From Periplaneta americana (taxonomy: Eukaryota > Arthropoda > Insecta > Blattodea > Blattidae): a DNA stretch of 64,000 bases. The notes beneath the pieces are model-generated. The model was given only the letters and a program-made list of their open reading frames with translations. It was not told where the DNA came from and made no database searches. This document shows positions 35,548 through 45,694 of this stretch, in pieces; position 1 is the stretch's first letter, and each line of letters begins with the position of its first letter. The stretch lies in the NCBI RefSeq assembly GCF_040183065.1, contig NC_091125.1:130038621-130102620 (forward strand), given 5' to 3'. The translations under genes were made by a program, and so were the position numbers.

Positions 35548-37135
35548 AAAATAATATACTATCAGAAATATTCTTACACCACATAGAACAGACTTACATA
35601 CTAAACAAAGACAATAAACACGCAGACATCATATATTGGCACAGATACGTAGATGACATACTAATAACGGACTATCGGATCTATGCCCCTTCAGCACTGT
35701 CGTCATTCCATCCGTTTCTTTCCCACTACGTCAAACAGCAGGCCACGAACCTTGCCGAATAGGGATGTTGCCAAACTTCCGTTAAACAGTGTCATGTCTC
35801 TTGAATATTGCTTATAATACTGTAAGGTTAATTATTACTTATTCATAATTTAATTTAAGTAGGTCTAATGACGCTGATTGACTTATGCAAAATGCTATTA
35901 CTTGCTTAGTAATATTTCTTTCACCACTCCGTGCTACAGCATTCATGTTGAGTTGACAACACTGGACTGCAAGTGCAAATAAACTGTCCCGCAAAAAGGC
36001 TCAAAATTGTGAGTAGTGGGGGAGAGAAAGAGAGAGGGATAGAAAAGAGAGAAATAGGAATAGAGGGAGAGAAATGAATTGCCGAGGCTGAAAAGGAATT
36101 AAGGTTCAGTTCGCATATCTTACGGGGGCACAGATCCGATGGTCGGACTATACTATAAAAAGGAAACAAAAGACAGATCCAAAACCTGCATCAACACATA
36201 AACAAAATACACCCAAAGCTACACTACACATTAGACATTGAAAACAACAAATCCATACATTTTCTAGACATCATAATAACAAAAGTAGACCACAAACACA
36301 CATTCAAAATATACAGAAAACCAACAACAACAACAATAACAATACACATACACAACACATCCAACCACCCAACACAACACAAACAAGCTGCATTCCGAAC
36401 AATGGTACACAGACTACTCAACATACCAATGAACCAGTAAGATTACAACGAAGAGCTAAACACAACAAATACATAGCACAAGAAGACGGATACAACCCTA
36501 ACATAATAGACAACATAATACGTAAGACAAAACATAATCACAAAAACATAAGAATACAACACTAGCACAAGAACACAAAAAAATACATCACACTAACATA
36601 CGAAAACAAAAACACACAAGACTGTAACCTTATTCAAGAAATTAAATTACAACATCGCATACAGAACAAATAACACTCTACAAAAACATCTCAACACACA
36701 AACAAATACAACCACACAGGCGTATACAAACATAAATGTAACACCTGCAACAACTTCTACATAGGACAGACAGGCAGATCATTTCAAACACGTTACAAAG
36801 AACACATCACAGCCATAACAAAATTACAAAACACCTGCACATATGCAGAACACATCCAAATACTAACCACACCTACAGAGATATCAACACAGACATGGAA
36901 ATACTACACATCCAACCAAAAAGCCAGAAACTAAACACACTAGAACAATATGAAATATAGACACACAAAAACACACCCCAATGAAATTCTCAACACACAA
37001 CTCAATTTCAGAACACACTCTTTGACTCCACATTACACCACATGAACACACATTCACAGGAAACAGAACAAGAGACGCCAAGACCAACAACGAGCAGTTC
37101 TGAAGATGACCCATAATAGGTCGAAACATGTAAAC
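35548..37135 (+). mobile_element. Penelope-like retroelement, 5'-truncated and inactive
   Basis: The plus-strand translation up to 35665 gives ILSEIFLHHIEQTYILN, then DIIYWHRYVDDILI, the RT motif C region. A MITE follows (35666-36152). Beyond it come HINKIHPKLHYTLDIENN, SIHFLDIIITK, IYRKPT and SNHPTQHKQAAF, all typical of Penelope RTs. A GIY-YIG endonuclease domain with CNTCNNFYIGQTGRSF and RYKEHI lies at about 36720-36820. The end gaagatgacccataataggt then cgaaacatgt is the usual terminal hairpin-like motif. Stops and frame changes throughout. The base composition is strongly C/A-biased compared with the flanks. Confidence 0.88.
35666..36152. mobile_element. TIR element family M2, copy 2, inside the Penelope-like element
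   Basis: About 480 bp with ends GGACTATCGGATCTATGCCCC-like and the inverse gggcacagatccgatggtc. Both end regions match copy 1 (31943-32886), with a shorter centre. It sits directly after the YVDDILI codons of the host RT. Confidence 0.82.
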
Positions 37136-38402
37136 CAGGTACGATAGAATTTAACACAAAGTCATATAATACATATTCCGAAGTGATATAAAAGGTTAAT
37201 TATTTATTCCTTAATGTTTTAAGACTGCTTTGTGTTGTTACTACGGTTTTGTGCATGTTGCTACTTCATTGCATAAATAAATAACATTGCGTCATCATTC
37301 CATTTTGGGAAAAATATACGAGTATAGTATTTTGGATATTTATTTGTACAACTCTTTTTTAAGAAATACTATTATTACATCAATTGAATCATGGCAGCTG
37401 AGTTAATCAATGATCGATCTACAGTCCTCTTTGCGACAGAAATGAGTGACTGAGCTATGGCTGACCCCGTGTCTTGTTACACTCTGATTGGTATCTGAGG
37501 GCAGAGTGAGAGTGGAAGATCGTGAAGTTGCAGAATGACCTGACCTAGATTCTTCGAGAAGGGCCGGTGAAAGGACGATCATTCTGCACGTCTACCCCCA
37601 CACACATCGACTCTATATACTCCAAGATTCGTGACGTCAGTAGCACCATTACCCTCGATCTAGTATTCTCCTCATCTACAGCCCCATTGTAACATACTGA
37701 TGAGTTGCTGTTTACATAAAATTACTGCATGTGGAAATACTCTTAAATCAGATTTGTTCTTAATGTGTGTCATGAAGTTCTTCCATTGCCTGCTGTCCTC
37801 AGAATTATTTTGGGGTGTATTGTGAATTTTATTTTAATAATTTATGCTACTAAAACTAGGTTAGTTGGGTTAGGTTTGTGTAGGCCTATATTATTGCAGT
37901 GTATTTTACGATACTAAAACAAGATTAATAATGTTACGTTTTATGCAAAACAATAGGCAGCTATTAAAAGTCAAAAGGTTAAAGGTTAAAAAAACTTAGA
38001 TAATGACTCTCCAAATTGTCTCCCTACTTCTGAAAAATGAAAGGTGGAAACCGTGTGTCCGAGCTCCCAGACGCCCCGATCGAATAATCATTCGAATAGA
38101 TTAGCTAAACGTTTGTGTGAAACAAATATTGCCTATCCTAAATTAGATAGGCCTACTATAAGACAGCCGTGGCGAAAATGCGATCGTGCGCCGAGCCACT
38201 GTGTAACCTGCAACGTGCATAGGATCTATGGAAGGAGGCGAACACTCGAAGGGGAAGTGAAGAAACTGTCTGACTTATTAACGGATTTTCATTTTCCTTA
38301 CGTCAAGCACTTGAATAAAATTTTATACAGTACAAGGCTACAAACTAATGTTTAGTACATGTAACGAAGAAAGAAATGAACAAGAAAACATAGGACACAT
38401 TA
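37136..38402. other. No established gene; one unrecognised 103-aa frame
   Basis: The open frame 38044-38355 (+) has several Cys and Arg residues (CDRAPSHCVTCNVHR) but matches no family I recognise. It contains a TAGGCCTA octamer within its codons, which argues against conservation. Two octamers lie in this stretch. Confidence 0.4.
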
Positions 38403-38775
38403 TCACAACCTAAAATTAATTGTCTTCAGAATGCTCTGCGACAGAGTTTCAAAATCAGGAATTATGTCACTTACTGCCAGTCGTAGTTGATCACGAAAGT
38501 GTTTGTCTGTCAGTCGTGATCTAAATTTGGTTTTTACTATTTTCATTGTTGAAAATAATTTTTCACAAACGTAAGTTGTAGCGAACATGGCTTCAAAAGA
38601 GCAAGCGAAAGAACGAAACTTCGGATATTTATTTTTTTGGCAAAGATTTTAAAGGTTGAACATTTGTCAAGTCCTTGCATCTAGCTTTCATTTAACATCA
38701 CATTGTAAATCTGTGAGTTTAAATTGAAGATCTAACCGCATTATTCGTACATCTGCTGAAAAAGGATCGACGTAC
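38403..38775 (-). pseudogene. hAT transposase C-terminal relic (GTF2IRD2/ZBED-like)
   Basis: A single minus-strand frame reads DPFSADVRIMRLDLQFKLTD then LQCDVK, later NKYPKFRSFACSFEAMFATT, then YVCEKLFSTMKIVKTKFRS and RLTDKH. This is the hAT dimerisation region (FgStYlCEk.FS.Mk..KskyRs.LTDeHl). Three in-frame stops lie in the upstream half, so it is dead. It is next to an (AAT)n run, with no flanking TIR recognised. The last 60 codons are open. Confidence 0.8.
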
Positions 38776-38777
38776 AG

Positions 38778-38778
<1 letters not shown>

Positions 38779-38816
<38 letters not shown>
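38779..38816 (+). repeat. (AAT)n microsatellite
   Basis: Perfect trinucleotide run. Confidence 0.95.
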
Positions 38817-38820
<4 letters not shown>

Positions 38821-38940
38821 ACCTGGTAATGTTTCATCAGTAACATGTGATAACTTATTTAATACCATTTTATGTTATACAACCGTTTTCCTCGTAATAC
38901 TTGTGAACAAATCACACATTTAATATTCTCATCATATTGT

Positions 38941-38944
<4 letters not shown>

Positions 38945-38994
<50 letters not shown>
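38945..38994 (+). repeat. Poly(A) run, 50 bases
   Basis: Uninterrupted adenines. No retroposon body was recognised to its left. Confidence 0.95.
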
Positions 38995-38996
<2 letters not shown>

Positions 38997-40008
38997 CGTC
39001 CTCCCGTCCTACTTGAAACTTTGGTTTTTGTAGAGGTAAATGGGTTTGAGAGAGACATTGCGACGATACGCCACTCGCAGGTCAGAGACAAATACAAATG
39101 GAACGGAGTTTGACTCCAGTGAGTGAGAGGGTGGGGGTAGTGGGAGGTAGGAAGCAAGGGAAATGCACAGCTATCATTGCGGGCCACAATGTGCTCGTGA
39201 GTCACATTTTCGCCACGGCTGCTGTAAGAAAATAAACCACTTGTAAGTTAATTCTCAGTTTTCATTCAATCTACAGAGGGTGAATCACGAGGATTATGAG
39301 CAAAATATGTCATATGAACATTTGTCCTAATCTCAATATTTTCAGAGTTACACTAATTTGAAGTTGTTTCTAAAATACCATTATTCTTTTATTTTAAGGG
39401 TAAAAGAATATTACAGATAAAGAATACGACGTGCCACCACTTTTCAAGTCAATAGCTCATTGCACAAACTCCGTACTCAACTCGATTCTAAGATTCCGGC
39501 CTCTAGTAATAATTCATCCATCCATAACTCAAGAGACACGATAAACTGGAGACAAGCGACATAGTCAGTTCTAGGGCGAGAGGAAGAGAGAAATATTCGC
39601 TTCCTTGCCAAGACTCCTCTGGATTTGTAACGTGAAACGCTACCGTTGAAGTCACAGCGGAGAAGCAACCAGTATTCATGCTACTTAAGAGCTCTTCAGA
39701 GAGATAAGTGACGAATATTGTGAAAACACTTGAAGTAAGTGTGTGTGCTGTTTGTGTCTTTTTCCTCATGGTCGCTTCGAAAGGTGATATGCGGGATCAT
39801 TCGTCTTGTTCATCAGACAGGAATGTATTTTTATGTCAGAAAGTATTTTTAGATCCCAAGCCATTGCAGAAACCCAAGCATTTGAACTTGAACAGTGGTT
39901 AGTGAAGTTATTTTTGTTATGTTTTTAACAAAACATATAAAAGAGCTTCCGAAGTCTGACAGCACGCGTTTCAATCTGTGCGGCGCCTAGTGGAATTCAG
40001 CACGTTTC
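38995..40008. other. No gene recognised
   Basis: Overlapping short frames near 39480-39900 on both strands have no recognisable family. Confidence 0.45.
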
Positions 40009-40053
40009 TTCTTCTTCTTCTTCTTCTTCTTCTTCTTCTTCTTCTTCTTCTTC
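40009..40053 (+). repeat. (TTC)n microsatellite
   Basis: About 15 units, directly abutting an M3 element. Confidence 0.95.
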
Positions 40054-40057
40054 TATA

Positions 40058-40473
40058 GTATAGTCGCGATGCTGTTATACCCGGCGTGACTCCTCCTCTT
40101 TGCTTACCGGTACGTCTTACGAAGTGAAGGCTCTATAAAGTCTAGGCAGGTAGTATCGTTCGCCATTTTAGTTCTTTCGTTGCCGAGCTACCATACGAGG
40201 AATCTATTTGTCACACCGTTAAACATTATCATGTCGTAGCTCCTATGATAATAAATCACTGTAATTCAGCAAATAATTGAGCGGCAAATAACGTCTTCGT
40301 GTGCTTACTGTGAACGCCAACGAAAGAGCCAAAATGGCGGGCGATTATATTAAGTATTTATCGAGCCTTAAGAAATGAATAACGTCTTCCTCAGCGAATC
40401 ACAAGACGCACACGTTTAAATGTAGCCGACCTGCAACGCGATTGGCTGCCGGAAATTAGAGCGACGGGACTAC
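40058..40473. mobile_element. TIR element family M3, copy 2
   Basis: Matches 33267-33688 along its whole length with small indels, including ttgagcggcaaataacg and agccaaaatggcgggcgatt. Confidence 0.75.
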
Positions 40474-41084
40474 AATACTGTAGTAGACTATTCAGCAATA
40501 TTGCCAACTCGAAATTTGAAAAGTCGCTGTGATCTTGTTCAAAAGAAGCTAGACTGACCCGGAGATTTTAAATTCACATTTAGTTTGCAATCAATAAACA
40601 CATATTCTTAATATTCATTCTTTCAGTGATAGTTCACTCACTCACTCACTCACTCGTTCACTCACTCACTCGTTCACTCACTCGTTCACTCACTCACTCG
40701 TTCACTCACTCACTCACTCACTCGTTCACTCACTCAGCCAATAATTCAGGTTCATGACTTACAATATGTCGACATCTGATCACCTAATTGGAATAATAAG
40801 TTATTATTAAAGTAAGACCTAAATAATTACAATTAAATTGTGAAAAGGAGCAGATAAAATAAGGTTTAATGTCTTAATGGTTATCACGATTGGTTTAAAC
40901 ATGCACTAAAACCAGACGTAAGTGCAAGTTTGAACCAATAAATTATTGAGATCTGCAATAAAATAATGAGTCTAGGAAGTTGTATATTTAGTATGTAGAA
41001 CTACATTTGTATATAGATCTTTTGTTATATTATTAAGTTTTGTACTTGTGAACTATATCAATAAATCAATATGTCACTCAGCCA
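40474..41084. repeat. Spacer with (TCAC)n/(GTTCAC) tetranucleotide array
   Basis: 40625-40738 is built from tcactcac and tcgttcac words. The rest of the stretch is AT-rich and unrecognised. Confidence 0.85.
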
Positions 41085-41182
41085 ATATTTCTTTTTCTCT
41101 TCCTAATCAGTTTCAGCATCATCCTTTCTTTAACCACTCTTTCTAACACAACTTCATTTCTTATTCTGTCTGTCCATATCAC

Positions 41183-41651
41183 AGGGCGCAGATTCGATTC
41201 CCGCTTGGGGTGATTGCCTGGTTGGGTTTTTCCCCGAGATTTTTCCCAACCGTAAGGCAAATGTCAGGTAATCTATGGCGAATCCTCGGCCTCATCTTTC
41301 CAAATATCATCTCGCTATCACCAATTCCATCGACGCTAAAAGGTCCACACCTGTGGAGTAATGGTCAGCGCGTCTGGCCGCGAAACCAGGTGGCCCGGGT
41401 TCGAATCCCGGTCGGGGCAAGTTACCTGGTTGAGATTTTTTCCGGGGTTTTCCCTCAACCCAATACGAGCAAATCCTGGGTAACTTTCGGTGCTGGACCT
41501 CGGACTCATTTCACCGGCATTATCACCTTCATTTCATTCAGACGCTAAGTAACCTAGATGTTGATACAGCGTCGTAAAATAACCCAATAAAAATCGACGC
41601 TAAATAACCTCGTAGTTGATACAGCGTCTTTAAATAACCAAGTAAAACAAA
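41183..41651 (+). mobile_element. SINE family B copy, hosting a SINE A insertion
   Basis: Head with gattcgattcccgcttgggg, body cccaaccgtaaggcaaatgt and gcgaatcctcggcctcatc, then the tail at 41593-41651 (gacgctaaataacc, ttgatacagcgtc) after the inserted SINE A. It is inserted in LINE-2. Confidence 0.85.
41341..41592 (+). mobile_element. SINE family A, copy 5, nested in SINE B
   Basis: A near-consensus, full-length copy with head tccacacctgtggagtaatg and B box GGTTCGAATCC. Exact 12-bp duplication ATCGACGCTAAA (41329-41340 and 41593-41604). Confidence 0.93.
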
Positions 41652-41802
41652 AAAAAAAATTCCACATTTAAAATCCTTTTAGCCATTTCTCTTCACTTCG
41701 TTTCCGCTTCATACAATGTCATACACAACATAGAACACTTCATTTAACACTTCCTTAGTTATTTTTTCTGGGGTCCGCGGAAGATGCTCCTTTTTCTATT
41801 AA

Positions 41803-42525
41803 GGGGCTAGGTACAGCTTACAGCAGGAAAATGTTTGGAAACATTCAACATTTTTTTCTTCCATTACTGTATCTTGTACAATAATGAAAATTGGTATGTG
41901 TAAAACACTGTACTTCTGCTATATGAAAAAAAATATATTTTTACTATTTAAAAAAATTATTTATACATTTTTTCAAATTTAAAAATGGTGGCAGTTCACT
42001 GCGCAGTGACGAAGCGTTTCCCTCCTAACTCATAAACTTGTTAACTTTTTCATGTTCTCTCTCCTTTATTTTATTGCTGACTCATGTTTACAGTATCATG
42101 CTCTTTCAACTACATTCCTTAATAAATAATATATATTTTTTATTTTGTGTTCGAAGAAAATACTGATATTTGGCTATTTTTTAAATGAATTTATTTTTAT
42201 CAGACAATCTATCAAAGGTAGAGAAGTGATCTTGCATAATATTGTAGATATGACACGTATAAATACACACAAAAAAAATTCATCACAGAATGTTGGATAA
42301 TTTTTGAGTTATGTGGGAAATGCTTCATCACTGCACAGTGAACTGAATTTTGAAAAAAAAAAAAATGTAAATATTTTTTTTAAATCGTAAAAATATTTTT
42401 TTTTTTCATATAGCAGGACAGTGTTTTAAACATACCAATTTTCATTATTGTACAAGATACAGTAATGGAGGAAAAAAAAGTTGAATATTTCCAAAATTTT
42501 ATTGCTGTAAGCTGTACCTAAACCC
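41803..42525. mobile_element. Fold-back element with TTAA target duplication
   Basis: 723 bp with long imperfect inverted arms (about 240 bp). The ends are GGGGCTAGGTACAGCTTACA and, inverted, GGGTTTAGGTACAGCTTACA, and TTAA lies exactly on both sides (41799-41802 and 42526-42529). TTAA duplication is typical of piggyBac and Kolobok transposons; which one cannot be told. Both arms contain an atgaaaattggtatg-type segment and a (g)cagtgaactg/cactgcgcagtga core. No ORF. Confidence 0.82.
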
Positions 42526-42916
42526 TTAAAAACTTCCTTTGCCATTGCTGTCCTCCTTCCTGGCAGCAGCTCTGGTTACTGCTTGTAGTACACTCCAAGT
42601 ACTTGAAGTTATCAATCATTGGTCCACTGCCTCATTTTCGAATTCGCTTGTTCACCTTCTTTTGTTTTCTTCCGATAAACGTGGTCTTCATCTTGTTTGC
42701 ATTATCTTCATCCCATATAATAATCACAGCTGTCATTTAGCTCCAGTAGCATATCCCTTACAATCGCGCTCAAACCTCCTGACGTTTCGCGAACGCCAGT
42801 AATATGCGAGCGCGATGTTGTCACAAATACTCTCTCTGTCTCTCTCAGCTGCAGTAGTTCAAAATTGTGGACCGCGACCCTTAACCTGAGATTGGTTTCA
42901 TAGGGAGATGCAGAAG

Positions 42917-42918
42917 GC

Positions 42919-42979
<61 letters not shown>
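42917..42979 (+). repeat. (AAT)n microsatellite
   Basis: About 21 units. The poly-Ile minus frame here is an artefact. Confidence 0.95.
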
Positions 42980-42982
<3 letters not shown>

Positions 42983-43302
42983 TCATCATGAGATTGCATC
43001 GGATGAAATTGTCACAAAATATAGAAACATTAGTTGAGTCAGACGTAAATAATCATACTCGCTGAGTTTATATCAGTTTTTGTAATAGTTTTACTTTTAT
43101 TAGGGTTAATAAACTTGTTTAATAACACAAATGCTCAGTGTTATAAAATAAACTGAATTATAGGCTTAATTTGAAATAGTAATTTTCTGTACAAATAAAT
43201 TAACATGGCCTTAAATAGCATTATGTCCATACTGTCAAAGCAGATTCTTGCAAAAATATCAGGGATGCCTGCACTTTTCATATATAACACCTTTATGAAA
43301 TA
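42980..43302. other. No gene recognised
   Basis: AT-rich spacer. Confidence 0.45.
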
Positions 43303-43313
43303 CCCCGTTTGTT

Positions 43314-43568
43314 TTTTTTTTATTGGGTTATTTTACGACGCTGTATCAACATCTAGGTTATTTAGCGCCTGAATGATATGAAGGTGATAATGCCGGTGAA
43401 ATGAGTCCGGGGTCCAACACCGAAAGTTACCCAGCATTTGCTCGTATTGGGTTGAGGGAAAACCCCGGAAAAAACTTCAACCAGATAACTTGCCCCGACC
43501 GGGATTCGAACCCGGGCCACCTGGTTTCGCAGCCAGACGCGCTGACCGTTACTCCACAGGTGTGGATC
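43314..43568 (-). mobile_element. SINE family A, copy 6
   Basis: Full-length in reverse orientation, head at 43567, T-run (A tail) at 43314. An 11-bp duplication CCCCGTTTGTT lies at 43303-43313 and 43569-43579. Confidence 0.93.
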
Positions 43569-43744
43569 CCCCGTTTGTTGCGCTCAAGTCCCGCATAATA
43601 GGTTATTTTCGTGAAATATTTTCGATGTATTTTTCGGCAATGTACTGTAACAGCAGTGAAACATTTTGGCCATTGAATGGAAATTTTTGCTGCTCAGTTT
43701 GTTGTCTTTTAGCGTATTGAAGTGTTTGTGAGTGTGATTACAAT

Positions 43745-43927
43745 GAGTGTTATATGAAAAGCGCTGTGTCGGAAAAATTGGAAATCTTACGAAAGTACGG
43801 TGAAAACAGAGGCCTACTCTTAATCAGAAACAACTCTCTGATTCATTAGGAATCTCACCATCGACATTAAGGACGATAATAAAAAATCGCGATTCAATCA
43901 CTGCAGCTGCTTACGCAGGAAAGTGAA
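43745..43927 (+). pseudogene. pogo/Tigger transposase N-terminal HTH relic (CENP-B-like)
   Basis: SEKLEILRKYGENRG in one frame is followed, after a one-base shift, by QKQLSDSLGISPSTLRTIIK and NRDSI, then a stop. This is the first helix-turn-helix of pogo/Tigger transposases (KLEII...QKQLSE.LGI..STLRTI.KN). Only the N-terminus remains and it is frameshifted. Confidence 0.75.
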
Positions 43928-44078
43928 GTGTGGTAAACCTGAGGACTTGGAGAACACGCACATGGAAAACAGCTAGGCTATAAATGACTTTTTTCGAGAG
44001 AATTAAGTACAGTAGGCCTACATATTGTAAATGTCTTTGACGTACAGTAGAGTAATTACATAATGGAGTAATACTGTA

Positions 44079-44353
44079 GATTGTATTCATATGATGATGG
44101 ATAGCTTCTGCAACGGAACCCGGGGCAGACCTTCTCGGGGGAGGACTTCCGCCTCGGACCGTTAAGGGAGCCTTGGGGGGGTTGCCGAAGCAGGAGTGGC
44201 ACATGGACTCTGTTGGCTGTAGGAACCGGTCGTTAAGGGCGTCAAGTGGTTAGGTCAGTGCCTGTGGGCACGCAACTCATCCCATATAGGGGTTGTACAA
44301 TAGACCTCAGGTCGTAGTGCGTGGGATGTTCCCTCCCTCCTAACAAGAAAAAA
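44079..44353 (+). mobile_element. GC-rich retroposon with target duplication
   Basis: A 275-bp insert containing ggaacccggggcagacc and ggaccgttaagggagcc, ending in aagaaaaa, flanked by ATACTGTA (44071-44078 and 44354-44361). The G/C content is well above the surroundings. Possibly the 3' end of a LINE or an unrelated SINE; no ORF with a family match. Confidence 0.6.
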
Positions 44354-44512
44354 ATACTGTATTACCTTTCCTGGATCATGTATTTCAATAAAGAAAAATA
44401 TCATTGGGGGTAGAAATGTGGTTTTTGTTTCTGTGTTCAGAAAAATTCATCATATATGCAAGCAAGGTCCCTACAACATACCAGTTTTCCGAGCGCTCTT
44501 GTTATTTTATCT

Positions 44513-44638
44513 TGAGACAGGTAATCTATGGCGAATCCTCGGCCTCATCTCGCAAAGTACCATCTCTCGATCACCAATCTCATCGACTCTAAGTAACCCC
44601 GTAATTGATACAGACTCGTTAAATAACCGAGTAAAAAG
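44513..44638 (+). mobile_element. SINE family B, 3' fragment
   Basis: Contains caggtaatctatggcgaatc, ctcggcctcatctcgc and a diverged tail gactctaagtaaccccg. Confidence 0.8.
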
Positions 44639-45680
44639 AACACGGTAAAAATTTCAGCTTCTTAGCATAAAATGTATGGAATCCTTAGCTATGTGAATGC
44701 AGAGAAGTGGGCAAAAAAAGTACGACAAAATAGAATTTAAAAGTTTGCATGCATTTTAAATCTAATGGGCGCAGCCCTTTTAAAGATGGCGTAATTAATG
44801 ACACAACCGTCGTAGAGTTCTAAAACTTCCTCAAAGTGTAAAGTAGGCATCATAGCCTCATTTTCTACAAAAATATATTTTTTCAACCAAAAATTATTTC
44901 ATTTTCACCCATATTCGCCTTTAACTTTTGTGAAATCTCTTTTAATTTCACAATTTCTCTCCTTTTGGTATTTTGACATTAATACTTCACTTTTCCATTT
45001 GGGTATGCCATCCGCACATTTGGGACGTTGAAGAAGTTGCCTAAGCAGTCGGGGATGTAGCATTCTTAGGATGCAGGTTAATACACTGCTCATTGCTAAT
45101 ACAGCAAGTCACACATAAATTATTCTAATTCTGAGGCATGTGCAAAAGTGTTCCTGTATTTGTGCGAAGCTTGCATCTTAATGTTGCAAGCCTGGAACAT
45201 GGAGAAAAAGCCGGTTTTCCTTTCTAGAATAACTTTCTATGCATACTCTCTCAACCTGTTGTTAGTGAGCATCTTGCTGCCCATGATACTGTTATAGCCT
45301 AAATAATGGTCGCGGAGAAAGAGAAAATCTGAAAAGTCCTTACACGGAACGATTAAGAAAAATCAATACATTTCCATGAATAGCTTCAGAAGGCTGATGC
45401 TGAGTTGTAAGAACATATTTGTAGGTCTTTAACCCCTATTATTAGTCCTGTAAGTATGAATGTAGAGTTGTAAGGACGTCCGTTTACATTAGTGATTCGT
45501 TGAAGACTTATCTGACGTATATGTCTAATTTTAGTTCTCTAAGAAATTGCCGCTTCGTTTGTTCGTAAGGTGTAAACAAGCTAAGAGATATTCATCTGAA
45601 ACGTAAACATGTATATTCCGCTGTAAAAATGATAATAAGTTATATTCATATAAAAGTTCATTGTTATATTTTTTATGAGC
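44639..45680. other. No gene recognised
   Basis: Moderately AT-rich. The 62-codon minus frame at 44905-45093 is not recognised. Confidence 0.45.
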
Positions 45681-45694
45681 GTAGGCTTTCCACT

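Larger units (their letters stand above)
41085..42800 (-). mobile_element. Second non-LTR retrotransposon (LINE-2), relic in three pieces
   Basis: The minus-strand pieces follow one protein in order. 42800-42526 has LLELNDSC, GMKI, a degraded KYLG region and AMAKEVF. 41802-41652 has NRKRSIFRGPQKK, then LYEAETK. 41190-41085 has WTDRIRNEVVLERVVKERMM. This is the RT thumb and C-terminal tail of an insect LINE different from LINE-1. The breaks are a TTAA element (41803-42525) and a SINE nest (41183-41651). Stops and frameshifts throughout. Confidence 0.72.

Noticed and set aside
35921..36169. 82-codon minus-strand frame
   Set aside because: Lies across the right half of the M2 MITE; no protein family, compositional artefact of the gagaga-rich segment.
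38044..38355. 103-codon frame with several Cys/Arg residues
   Set aside because: No recognised family, no splice or promoter support, and a TAGGCCTA insertion-like octamer within it; kept only as part of an unrecognised stretch.
41370..41420. Possible tRNA gene (GGTTCGAATCC B box) and the same in the other SINE A copies
   Set aside because: The acceptor and D arms do not pair, and the same sequence continues into a shared SINE body with target duplications.
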